NCBI GenBank assembly: GCA_031554725.1
Contig: JAVBUZ010000230.1
Coordinates: 1 to 8,567, forward strand
Direction: 5' to 3'
From: JAVBUZ01 sp031554725
GTDB taxonomy: Bacteria > Bacillota > Clostridia > Lachnospirales > Lachnospiraceae
Length of the DNA stretch: 8,567 bases
The notes under the pieces were generated by a model. It did not search any database and was not told the DNA's origin. It was given only the letters and a program-made list of their open reading frames with translations. Position 1 is the first letter of the stretch, and every line of letters begins with the position of its first letter. The position numbers were made by a program, and so were the translations under genes. This document shows positions 1 to 6,545 of this stretch, piece by piece.

Positions 1-11
1 CTCTAAAGGAA

Positions 12-39
12 TTGCATTTATGTTATTACAATCTACAAA
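12..39 (+). promoter_or_regulatory. possible glnA promoter (weak)
   Basis: TTGCAT at 12-17 (four of six to TTGACA) and TACAAA at 34-39 (four of six to TATAAT) are separated by 16 bp, giving a possible sigma-A promoter with a start near base 46 and a leader of about 85 nt before glnA. The match is weak, and in DNA this AT-rich such pairs arise by chance. The true promoter may lie upstream of the window. No sigma-54 -24/-12 pair is present: TTGCA occurs at 12-16, but without the upstream GG element. Confidence 0.22.
21..37 (+). promoter_or_regulatory. GlnR/TnrA-box-like site upstream of glnA
   Basis: The 17-mer TGTTATTACAATCTACA matches seven of the eight fixed positions of the Bacillus GlnR/TnrA consensus TGTNA-N7-TNACA; the one mismatch is C for T at the start of the right half. 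The AT-rich core preference of the consensus is only partly met. It lies about 90 bp before glnA and overlaps the possible -10 element, the right place for a repressor. GlnR is mainly known from Bacilli and no glnR gene is in the window, so this may be coincidence. Confidence 0.25.
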
Positions 40-45
40 ATGACT

Positions 46-59
46 TTCCCTAATGGGAA
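46..59 (+). repeat. small perfect hairpin in the glnA upstream region
   Basis: TTCCC-TAAT-GGGAA is a perfect 5-bp inverted repeat with a 4-nt loop. It could be a leader RNA hairpin near the 5' end of the glnA transcript or a protein-binding palindrome. No T-run follows it, so it is not an intrinsic terminator as it stands. It does not fit the paired hexaloop hairpins (A at loop position 1, G at position 4) that ANTAR proteins bind: opening the last C-G pair gives the hexaloop CTAATG, which lacks the A1. Confidence 0.35.
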
Positions 60-129
60 TAGCATCATAAAGCACCACACTACAATAAAAAACCACGTAT
101 AGAATTATAAGAAGGGAAGGAAGAAGAAT

Positions 130-1461
130 ATGAAAAATTACACCAAGGAAGATATTATTCGTTTAGTGGAAGAGGAGGATGTAGAATTTATTCGCTTACA
201 GTTTACGGATATTTTTGGCAACCTAAAAAACATTGCAATAACAGCTAGTCAGTTGCAAAGAGCATTAGACAATAAATGTATGTTTGATGGTTCTTCGATT
301 GAAGGTTTCGTAAGAATCGAGGAATCAGACATGTATTTACATCCAGATTATTCGACTTTGGAAGTATTTCCTTGGAGGCCACAGCAGGGAAAGGTTGCAA
401 GAATGATTTGTGATGTTTATTGTGCTGATGGAACACCATTTGAAGGTGACCCAAGATATGTTTTAAAAAGGGCAGTTGAAGAAGCTACTCAAATGGGGTA
501 TACCTTTAACGTGGGGCCGGAGTGTGAATTTTTTCTTTTCCATACAGATGAAAATACTTTGCCAACAACCATTACCCATGAACAGGCAAGCTATTTTGAT
601 TTAGGTCCGATTGATTTTGGCGAGAATGCAAGACGAGATATGGTTTTAACCTTAGAGGAAATGGGCTTTGTTATTGAATCTTCTCATCATGAGGTTGCAC
701 CAGCTCAGCATGAGATAGATTTTCACTATGATGAAGCTTTAAAAACCGCGGACAACATCATGACATTTAAATTGGCAGTAAAAACGATTGCAAAACGTCA
801 TGGATTACATGCAACCTTTATGCCTAAACCAAAGCATGGCGTAAATGGTTCAGGTATGCATATAAATATGTCTTTATCCAAGGATGGAAAGAATATTTTT
901 CAAAATGATGAGGACGCATTAGGGCTAAGCCAAGAAGCGTATTGGTTTATTGGTGGGCTAATGAAGCATGTCAAGGCTATGGCAGCAATAACAAATCCCT
1001 TAGTTAATTCATATAAAAGACTGGTTGCTGGTTATGAGGCACCAATCTATGTTGCATGGAGTTCCAAGAATAGAAGTCCATTAATCCGTATACCTGCAAG
1101 TCGAGGAGAGGAAACAAGAATTGAGCTTAGAAGCCCTGACCCGTCAGCAAATCCGTACTTAACACTAGCACTGTGCTTAAGAGCTGGCTTGGATGGAATT
1201 AAAAATAAAATAGAACCACCAAAGAGTGTGGATAGAAATGTTTTTGACATGACAGCTACAGAAAGAGAAGCATTAAAAATAGATGCGCTGCCAACAACAT
1301 TAATAGAAGCAATAAATGAATTAGAAAAAAATAGCTTTGTTTGTGAAGTATTAGGAAAGCATGTATCAGAAAAATATGTAGAGGCAAAGAAAAAGGAATG
1401 GGAAAGATACCGCTCTCAAGTTAGCGAGTGGGAAATAAACGAATATTTGTACAAATTCTAA
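130..1461 (+). CDS. glnA: glutamine synthetase, type I (GSI-alpha)
   Basis: Cytoplasmic dodecameric enzyme that makes glutamine from glutamate, ammonia and ATP, the main entry of ammonia into metabolism. At 443 aa it has the full length of the short GSI-alpha class found in Firmicutes. Visible family motifs are the beta-grasp N-terminus with FDGSSIEGF (52-60), the metal-binding GPECEFF (129-135, with E131 and E133), NGSGMH (239-244), the flap glutamate in GYEAP (E303), and the R-I-E-L-R-S-P-D-P substrate region near 330-340. Arg62 sits at the position that in B. subtilis GlnA controls feedback inhibition by glutamine. The short length argues against the insert and adenylylation tyrosine of GSI-beta, so control is more likely by feedback and by the neighbouring regulator. 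The start is supported by GGAAGGAAG at 116-124. The next gene begins 56 bp downstream with no terminator between, implying co-transcription. Confidence 0.98.
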   Translation: MKNYTKEDIIRLVEEEDVEFIRLQFTDIFGNLKNIAITASQLQRALDNKCMFDGSSIEGFVRIEESDMYLHPDYSTLEVFPWRPQQGKVARMICDVYCADGTPFEGDPRYVLKRAVEEATQMGYTFNVGPECEFFLFHTDENTLPTTITHEQASYFDLGPIDFGENARRDMVLTLEEMGFVIESSHHEVAPAQHEIDFHYDEALKTADNIMTFKLAVKTIAKRHGLHATFMPKPKHGVNGSGMHINMSLSKDGKNIFQNDEDALGLSQEAYWFIGGLMKHVKAMAAITNPLVNSYKRLVAGYEAPIYVAWSSKNRSPLIRIPASRGEETRIELRSPDPSANPYLTLALCLRAGLDGIKNKIEPPKSVDRNVFDMTATEREALKIDALPTTLIEAINELEKNSFVCEVLGKHVSEKYVEAKKKEWERYRSQVSEWEINEYLYKF

Positions 1462-1504
1462 TTAGACATTTTAATTACGAGAAACGCATAAAATGCAAAA
1501 GGTT

Positions 1505-1510
1505 AGGAGG
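1505..1510 (+). promoter_or_regulatory. ribosome binding site that fixes the ANTAR gene start
   Basis: A perfect AGGAGG lies 7 nt before GTG 1518. It decides the start in favour of this GTG over the in-frame ATG at 1428, which would lie inside the end of glnA and add 30 non-conserved-looking residues. Confidence 0.85.
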
Positions 1511-1517
1511 GGTACAA

Positions 1518-2066
1518 GTGACGAATATTATTGTCGTTTTTCCGAAGATAGATGATGCAAAAAGCATAAAAAATCTTTTGGTAAGAAATGGGTTTTCTGT
1601 CACGGGAATTTGCACCACAGGGAATCAGGCAGTTAGTTTGATAGATGGTCTTAACGATGGAATTGTAATATGTGGCTACAAATTTGCGGATATGCTATAT
1701 ACCCAGCTTGACGAACTACTCCCCACAGGGTTTGAAATGTTACTTATGACATCGAGGCATAACATGGAACAGTGCCTAGAAAATGGCATTGTCTGCTTGG
1801 ATATGCCACTAAAGGTTCCGGATCTTATTAATACAGTTGGCATGATGGTTGAGAATATAGAGAGGCGAAAACGTAAGCGCAAAAATAAGCCCAAGGAAAG
1901 AAGCGGAGAAGAACGGAACTGTATTGATGAAGCAAAGAAGCTGCTGATGTTTAGAAATAATATGACCGAGGACGAGGCCCATAGGTATTTGCAAAAGTGC
2001 AGTATGGACAGCGGGTGTGGTTTAACAGAAATGGCTGCCATGGTACTTACGCTTATGAAGGAGTAA
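1518..2066 (+). CDS. ANTAR-domain RNA-binding regulator with degenerate receiver domain
   Basis: Predicted transcription antitermination regulator of 182 aa starting at GTG. The C-terminus (about 135-180: IDEAKKLL, then T-E-D-E-A-H-R-Y-L, then L-T-E-M-A) is an ANTAR domain, a three-helix fold that binds paired hairpins in leader RNAs and prevents terminator formation. Residues 1-110 have the alternating strand/helix pattern of a response-regulator receiver, but the phosphoacceptor position at the end of strand 3 is Gly53 (GIVICG, 48-53), and the acidic pair normally right after strand 1 is replaced by F8-P9-K10. Thr78 and Lys99 may be the remaining conserved positions. Phosphorylation therefore looks unlikely. 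A very basic linker (R116-K126) joins the domains. ANTAR proteins next to glnA are known in clostridia (NitR-like), so control of nitrogen-assimilation genes, perhaps glnA itself, is the best inference. The input signal is unknown. Confidence 0.88.
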   Translation: MTNIIVVFPKIDDAKSIKNLLVRNGFSVTGICTTGNQAVSLIDGLNDGIVICGYKFADMLYTQLDELLPTGFEMLLMTSRHNMEQCLENGIVCLDMPLKVPDLINTVGMMVENIERRKRKRKNKPKERSGEERNCIDEAKKLLMFRNNMTEDEAHRYLQKCSMDSGCGLTEMAAMVLTLMKE

Positions 2067-2092
2067 AAAAGCAATTTTTGCATATAGAATTC

Positions 2093-2111
2093 TTAAAAAC
2101 ACTATTTTTAA
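2093..2111 (+). terminator. AT-only inverted repeat, doubtful terminator of the glnA operon
   Basis: TTAAAAA (2093-2099) and TTTTTAA (2105-2111) form a perfect 7-bp stem around a CACTA loop, 27 bp after the ANTAR stop codon. A second small repeat, GCAA-TTT-TTGC, lies at 2071-2081. Neither has the GC-rich stem plus T-tract of a standard intrinsic terminator, so termination may be weak, with some read-through into dapF. Confidence 0.25.
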
Positions 2112-2133
2112 AAGCTATAAATGCTGGTATACT
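2105..2133 (+). promoter_or_regulatory. candidate extended -10 promoter for the dapF operon
   Basis: TGGTATACT at 2125-2133 is an extended -10 (TG, one base, then TATACT, five of six to TATAAT). TTTTTA at 2105-2110, 17 bp upstream, is a poor -35, which an extended -10 can tolerate. Transcription would start near 2140, about 60 nt before dapF. A second option is the perfect TATAAT at 2169-2174, but it has no convincing -35 and would leave a leader of only about 20 nt. Confidence 0.4.
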
Positions 2134-2159
2134 TTAGAAAGAATAAAAGTAGAGCATAG

Positions 2160-2175
2160 CATTATACTTATAATG
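2160..2175 (+). promoter_or_regulatory. 16-bp palindrome upstream of dapF, possible operator
   Basis: CATTATACTTATAATG consists of two perfect 7-bp arms, CATTATA and TATAATG, around a CT spacer, ending 28 bp before the chosen dapF start. It lies downstream of the extended -10 candidate and contains a TATAAT hexamer, so a bound dimeric repressor could block either promoter. As RNA it would need a 2-nt loop and would be unstable at full length, which favours a DNA site. No known regulator motif was recognised. Confidence 0.4.
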
Positions 2176-2203
2176 TGTATTTGAGAAAGGTATGGACATT
2201 TAT

Positions 2204-3040
2204 ATGAAGTTTACCAAGATGCAAGGCTGTGGAAATGATTATATCTATATTGATGGTAGCAAAGAGCAAGTACCTTTAGAAGAAAAATCGAAGCTAGTTA
2301 GACGGCTAAGTGATAGACATTTTGGAATTGGTGGCGATGGAGTTATTTTTATTAATCCATCGACTGAAGCCGATTTTGAAATGGAGATGTACAATGCAGA
2401 TGGCAGTAGGTCTGAGATGTGCGGAAATGGCATTCGCTGTGTAGCTAAATACGTATACGATAAGGGGCTAACAGATAAAAAAACAATTACGATAATTAGT
2501 GCGGGTCAAATCAAAACTTTAAACTTAATAACTCAAGATAAGAAGGTTATCTTGGTAGAGGTGAATATGGGATCGCCAGAGCTTTTGGCAAAAAACATAC
2601 CAGTAATATCGAACAATGAACAAGTGATTATGGAAGACATTACAGTTCAAGGGAAGAATTACCAGATGACCTGTGTTTCTGTAGGAAACCCACATGCGGT
2701 GGTTTTTACTGATGATGTGACTAATTTAGAGCTTGAAAAGATTGGTCCTTATTTTGAAAATCATGAGCGTTTTCCGAATCGTATCAACACCGAATTTGTG
2801 AAGATAATCGATGAAAATACCGTACAAATGCGAGTTTGGGAGAGAGGAACAGGGGAAACGCTGGCTTGCGGAACTGGTGCGACGGCAACGGCTATTGCAT
2901 GTATTTTAAATGGCTTAACAAAAGAACAGATTACAGTAAAGCTCCTTGGCGGAGACTTGGAAATATATTGGGATAGGGAAACCAACTTGGCTTATATGAC
3001 AGGCCCTGCAGCTATGGTTTTTGAGGGTGAAGTAGACTAA
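2204..3040 (+). CDS. dapF: diaminopimelate epimerase
   Basis: Cytoplasmic, cofactor-independent racemase converting LL- to meso-diaminopimelate, the last step before lysine and the source of the meso-DAP cross-linking residue of peptidoglycan. The 278-aa length is normal for the family. Both catalytic cysteines are in their motifs: Cys73 in ADGSRSEMCGNGIRC and Cys222 in ERGTGETLACGTGA. The N-terminus MKFTKMQGCGNDY is the usual family start. An ATG at 2192 would add only four residues (M-D-I-Y) and sits 1 nt from the GAGAAAGG ribosome binding site, whereas ATG 2204 is 13 nt from it. With ATG 2204 the first catalytic Cys is residue 73, as in the Haemophilus enzyme. It is the first gene of a probable four-gene unit, and its stop is one base from the next start. 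No other lysine or DAP pathway gene is in the window. Confidence 0.96.
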   Translation: MKFTKMQGCGNDYIYIDGSKEQVPLEEKSKLVRRLSDRHFGIGGDGVIFINPSTEADFEMEMYNADGSRSEMCGNGIRCVAKYVYDKGLTDKKTITIISAGQIKTLNLITQDKKVILVEVNMGSPELLAKNIPVISNNEQVIMEDITVQGKNYQMTCVSVGNPHAVVFTDDVTNLELEKIGPYFENHERFPNRINTEFVKIIDENTVQMRVWERGTGETLACGTGATATAIACILNGLTKEQITVKLLGGDLEIYWDRETNLAYMTGPAAMVFEGEVD

Positions 3041-3041
3041 A

Positions 3042-4772
3042 ATGAAAAGATTATTACCATACATTACAGGATATAAGAAGGAGGCAATACTTGCACCTTT
3101 ATTTAAAATGCTAGAGGCCTCCTTTGAATTATTAATACCGATTGTAGTAAAAAGGATTGTAGATATCGGGATAGCAAACGGTGATAAGGGATATGTTTTA
3201 AGAATGTGTCTGCTGATGGTGGCGCTGGGACTTATTGGCTTAGTGTGTTCTGTCATTGCCCAGTATTACTCAGCAAAAGCGGCAGTAGGTGCAGCAACCA
3301 AATTACGTCATACCATGTTTAGTCATTTGCAGTCTTTTTCTTATACACAAATGGACAAGCTAGGGGTTTCAAAAATGATAACCCGCTTAACTGGTGATAT
3401 TAATCAAGTACAAAATGGTATAAACATGGTACTTAGACTGTTCCTTCGTTCTCCCTTCATTGTAATTGGAGCGATGGTCATGGCATTTATCACCGACCCT
3501 AAGTCAGCAATTATTTTTGCGATAGTGATTCCCTTACTTGCTATTGTTGTCTTTGGAATAATGCTAATCACGATTCCGATGTACCAGAGGGTGCAAGGAG
3601 GCGTAGATAAAATTTTAAGAATTGTACGTGGTAATCTAACCGGAGTAAGAGTTATCCGTGCTTTTCAAAAAGAAGAAGAGGAAACCTTAGAATTTGAAGA
3701 GAGTAGCGATGCACTGGCTAAAATGCAAATAGCCGTGGGTCGCTTATCTGCTGTTATGAATCCAGTTACATATGTGCTGGTAAATGGTGCAACAGTCCTG
3801 CTTTTATGGGTGGGAGCAGTTCGCGTAGATGCTGGTATTTTAACCCAAGGAGCAGTTATGGCACTGGTAAACTACATGTCTCAGATTTTAGTAGAGCTGA
3901 TTAAGCTAGCGAACCTTATTATTACTATAAATAAGGCTTTGGCATGTAATAGTCGTGTTTTTGATATGATGGAAATACAGCCTGATATGGTAGGTGGAGA
4001 GGGATCAGAAGGGATAGAAAATTCTCCATGGTCAGTAGAGTTTTCTAAGGTAGGTTTACGATATCCAGAAGCCGGAGAAGAAAGCTTGAAGGATATTGAT
4101 TTTAGAGTAAGACAGGGAGAGATGGTTGGTATTATTGGTGGTACTGGTTCAGGAAAGACCTCTCTTATTAACCTCATACCTAGATTTTATGAGGCAACAG
4201 CGGGAGAAATTAAAGTAGAGGGTACCTTGGTACAGGATTATTCCTTGGAAGGGCTACGAAAAAAAGTAGGTGTAGTGCCACAAAAAACCGTTTTATTTAA
4301 AGGAACGCTTAAGGAAAATATGCTGATGGGCAAAGAAAATGCCCAGGAAGAGGAAATCTGGAAGGCCCTTGAGATAGCCCAAGCCCTAGACTTTATAAAG
4401 GATAAAGGCGAAGGTCTTGACATGTCTATTGCCCAAGGCGGAAAAAATCTTTCTGGTGGACAAAGGCAAAGACTTACCATTGCAAGAGCTTTGGTGCGTG
4501 AACCGAAGATTTTAATTCTAGATGATAGTGCGTCTGCCTTAGACTTTGCAACAGATGCCAAGCTTAGAGAGGCAATCCGTCAGCAAAAGGATAAAATGAC
4601 AGTATTTATTGTGTCACAGCGAGCCTCTTCCATTATGTTTGCAGATCAAATTATTGTTTTAGATGATGGAAATATTGTAGGAAAGGGAACACATGAAGAG
4701 CTACTAGTGTCCTGCCTTGTTTATCAGGAGATATACTATTCACAGTTTCCTGAAAGGAGGGAAAACGTATAA
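3042..4772 (+). CDS. ABC exporter half-transporter, degenerate-site subunit of a heterodimer
   Basis: 576-aa inner-membrane protein with an N-terminal exporter-type transmembrane domain (six predicted hydrophobic helices, about residues 15-300) fused to a nucleotide-binding domain. The Walker A is GGTGSGKT (366-373) and the signature LSGGQ (470-474) is canonical. The Walker B ends in Asp-Asp, so the catalytic Glu is replaced by Asp495, and the H-loop His is replaced by Gln526 (SQRAS). This is the known pattern of the non-hydrolytic partner in heterodimeric multidrug exporters such as TM287/288, BmrCD and LmrCD. It pairs with the next gene, whose start overlaps its stop. The ribosome binding site is weak (GAGGGTG at 3023-3029, 12 nt away), and the start lies one base after the dapF stop, so translation is probably coupled to dapF. 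The substrate cannot be read from the sequence: a drug, lipid, peptide or metabolite are all possible. Confidence 0.95.
   Translation: MKRLLPYITGYKKEAILAPLFKMLEASFELLIPIVVKRIVDIGIANGDKGYVLRMCLLMVALGLIGLVCSVIAQYYSAKAAVGAATKLRHTMFSHLQSFSYTQMDKLGVSKMITRLTGDINQVQNGINMVLRLFLRSPFIVIGAMVMAFITDPKSAIIFAIVIPLLAIVVFGIMLITIPMYQRVQGGVDKILRIVRGNLTGVRVIRAFQKEEEETLEFEESSDALAKMQIAVGRLSAVMNPVTYVLVNGATVLLLWVGAVRVDAGILTQGAVMALVNYMSQILVELIKLANLIITINKALACNSRVFDMMEIQPDMVGGEGSEGIENSPWSVEFSKVGLRYPEAGEESLKDIDFRVRQGEMVGIIGGTGSGKTSLINLIPRFYEATAGEIKVEGTLVQDYSLEGLRKKVGVVPQKTVLFKGTLKENMLMGKENAQEEEIWKALEIAQALDFIKDKGEGLDMSIAQGGKNLSGGQRQRLTIARALVREPKILILDDSASALDFATDAKLREAIRQQKDKMTVFIVSQRASSIMFADQIIVLDDGNIVGKGTHEELLVSCLVYQEIYYSQFPERRENV
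4753..4760 (+). promoter_or_regulatory. ribosome binding site of the second ABC subunit
   Basis: AAAGGAGG lies inside the end of the first ABC gene, 11 nt before ATG 4772. It supports independent reinitiation at the one-base TAATG overlap and so matched production of the two subunits. Confidence 0.75.
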
Positions 4773-6517
4773 TGACAAAGAAAACTACGACCCTTAAAAA
4801 AGTCCTCCTTTATATAAAAAAATATTACTTTTTTCTGATTTGTTCTATTGCTTGTGCTGCAATAACTGTTATACTAACCTTATACATTCCCATCCAAATC
4901 GGTAATGCCATTGATTGTATTATTGCGGCTGGGAAGGTGGATTTTTTGCTGTTAAAGGACATTATCGTTAAGATGTGTGTTGCTATTGGAATGACGGCTA
5001 TATCCCAGTGGTTTATGAGCGTATTCCATAATAAAATTGCATATTCGGTAGTAAGGGATATACGTAAGGATGCCTTTGAAACCATCCAAAAGCTACCGTT
5101 AAAATATTTGGATGCTCAATCATATGGAGACATCGTTAGTAGGCTGACCAATGATATAGATCAATTTAGTGATGGACTTATTATGGGCTTTACTCAGCTT
5201 TTTACAGGAGTGCTTACGATTATAGGTACCCTTGTTTTTATGCTACGTGAAAACGTTGGGATAACGATGGTGGTAATTTGTATCACACCAATAAGTCTAG
5301 TTGTGGCAAGCCTAATTGCAAAAAATACCTATCAAATGTTCAAGCTACAGTCAGAAAGTCGCGGTGAACAAACGGCGTTTATTGATGAAATGATAGGAAA
5401 TCAAAAAGTAGTACAGGCCTTTTCTTACGAGGGAAAAGCCATGGAGCGTTTTGACAACATAAATGATAGGTTAGCAAAATACTCTCTGAAAGCAATTTTT
5501 TACTCTTCCATCACCAATCCTGCTACAAGGTTTGTAAACAGTCTTGTATACACGGGAGTCTGTACCTTTGGAGCCCTATCTGTTATGAATGGTAATCTTT
5601 CGGTGGGAACCTTGGCCTGTTTTTTAAGCTATGCTAACCAGTATACCAAGCCATTCAATGAAATATCAGGGGTATTTACAGAGTTTCAAAATGCAATAGC
5701 CTGTGCAGCTCGCGTGTTTGCTTTGATTGAAGAAACAAAGGAGGCACAAAAGGAAAAGGAGCAAAGCCTGGAAACTGCAGAGGGTTATATTAACATAGAG
5801 CATGTGGATTTTTCCTATGTGCCAGAGCGTAAGCTGATTGAGGATTTAAACCTAGCTGTAAAGCCTGGACAAAGAGTGGCCATTGTTGGCCCAACAGGCT
5901 GTGGAAAGACGACGATTATTAACCTACTTATGCGTTTTTATGAAATAAATGCTGGAAGTATAAAGGTGGATGATACCGATATTACAGATTTGACAAGAAA
6001 GAGCCTCCGTAAAAATTACGGCATGGTTTTACAAGAAACATGGTTAAAGGCGGGAACTGTAAGAGAAAATATAGTAATGGGAAAACCAGATGCTACGGAT
6101 GAAGAAGTGATTAATGCTTCAAAGGCGGCTCATGCCCACAGCTTTATTAAACGTTTACCCAAGGGCTACGATACCATGCTTACAGAGGATGGAGAAGGTC
6201 TCTCCCAAGGACAAAAGCAGCTACTTTGTATTACGAGAGTTATGCTTTGCCTGCCACCAATGCTTATCCTAGACGAGGCAACGTCTTCAATTGATACAAG
6301 AACAGAAATAAGAATACAAAAAGCTTTTGCCAATATGATGCAGGGAAGAACTAGCTTTATTATAGCCCACCGCCTATCCACAATAAAAGATGCGGATATT
6401 ATTTTAGTTATGCGTGATGGGAAAATTATTGAGCAAGGAAAGCACGAAGAGCTTTTGACGAAGAAAGGTTTTTATGCCCAGCTATACAATAGTCAATTTA
6501 TAGGAGCTGCGGAGTAG
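4772..6517 (+). CDS. ABC exporter half-transporter, catalytic-site subunit of a heterodimer
   Basis: 581-aa inner-membrane protein with an exporter-type transmembrane domain (first helix about 16-40, domain to about 320) and a C-terminal nucleotide-binding domain. Walker A is GPTGCGKT (373-380), Walker B is MLILDE with catalytic Glu502, and the H-loop is AHRLST with His533, so its own ATP-hydrolysis residues are intact. The signature is LSQGQ (477-481) instead of LSGGQ. In heterodimeric exporters this degenerate signature faces the partner's defective Walker B and H-loop, leaving one active site made from this subunit plus the partner's canonical LSGGQ. The defects in the two genes complement each other exactly, which is strong evidence that they form one transporter. 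The start overlaps the upstream stop by one base. The next gene follows after 28 bp with no terminator. The substrate is unknown. Confidence 0.96.
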   Translation: MTKKTTTLKKVLLYIKKYYFFLICSIACAAITVILTLYIPIQIGNAIDCIIAAGKVDFLLLKDIIVKMCVAIGMTAISQWFMSVFHNKIAYSVVRDIRKDAFETIQKLPLKYLDAQSYGDIVSRLTNDIDQFSDGLIMGFTQLFTGVLTIIGTLVFMLRENVGITMVVICITPISLVVASLIAKNTYQMFKLQSESRGEQTAFIDEMIGNQKVVQAFSYEGKAMERFDNINDRLAKYSLKAIFYSSITNPATRFVNSLVYTGVCTFGALSVMNGNLSVGTLACFLSYANQYTKPFNEISGVFTEFQNAIACAARVFALIEETKEAQKEKEQSLETAEGYINIEHVDFSYVPERKLIEDLNLAVKPGQRVAIVGPTGCGKTTIINLLMRFYEINAGSIKVDDTDITDLTRKSLRKNYGMVLQETWLKAGTVRENIVMGKPDATDEEVINASKAAHAHSFIKRLPKGYDTMLTEDGEGLSQGQKQLLCITRVMLCLPPMLILDEATSSIDTRTEIRIQKAFANMMQGRTSFIIAHRLSTIKDADIILVMRDGKIIEQGKHEELLTKKGFYAQLYNSQFIGAAE

Positions 6518-6532
6518 ATAAAATTATTAATG

Positions 6533-6538
6533 AAGGAG
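6533..6538 (+). promoter_or_regulatory. ribosome binding site of the alpha-galactosidase gene
   Basis: AAGGAG ends 7 nt before ATG 6546, which fixes the start. The 28-bp gap after the ABC gene has no hairpin or T-tract, so the alpha-galactosidase is probably read from the same transcript. Confidence 0.8.
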
Positions 6539-6545
6539 TAAGGGA

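Noticed and set aside
12..16. TTGCA as the -12 element of a sigma-54 promoter for glnA.
   Set aside because: The invariant GG of the -24 element is absent at the required distance.
20..43. Seven-codon leader ORF (MLLQSTK) with AAAGGA 9 nt upstream, before glnA.
   Set aside because: The spacing is good, but the frame is open to the window edge and the peptide has no run of regulatory codons. It could equally be the tail of an upstream gene or chance.
1486..1496. GCAT-AAA-ATGC hairpin between glnA and the ANTAR gene.
   Set aside because: Only 4 bp with a 3-nt loop and no T-tract, too weak for a terminator or attenuator.
1428..1517. N-terminal extension of the ANTAR gene from ATG 1428.
   Set aside because: It would overlap the last codons of glnA, has no ribosome binding site and does not look like receiver-domain sequence. 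AGGAGG before GTG 1518 explains the start.
1676..2083. Minus-strand open frame of 135 codons opposite the ANTAR gene.
   Set aside because: It lies antisense across a well-supported gene, with no recognisable motif, so it is a shadow frame. The other minus-strand frames in the window were dismissed for the same reason.
2111..2135. Imperfect hairpin AAAG-C-TATA / TATA-CTTT before dapF as a riboswitch or ANTAR target.
   Set aside because: The stem is almost all A-T with a bulge, the loop is 8 nt, and it overlaps the best -10 element, so it is probably not transcribed. No lysine-riboswitch-like architecture is present.
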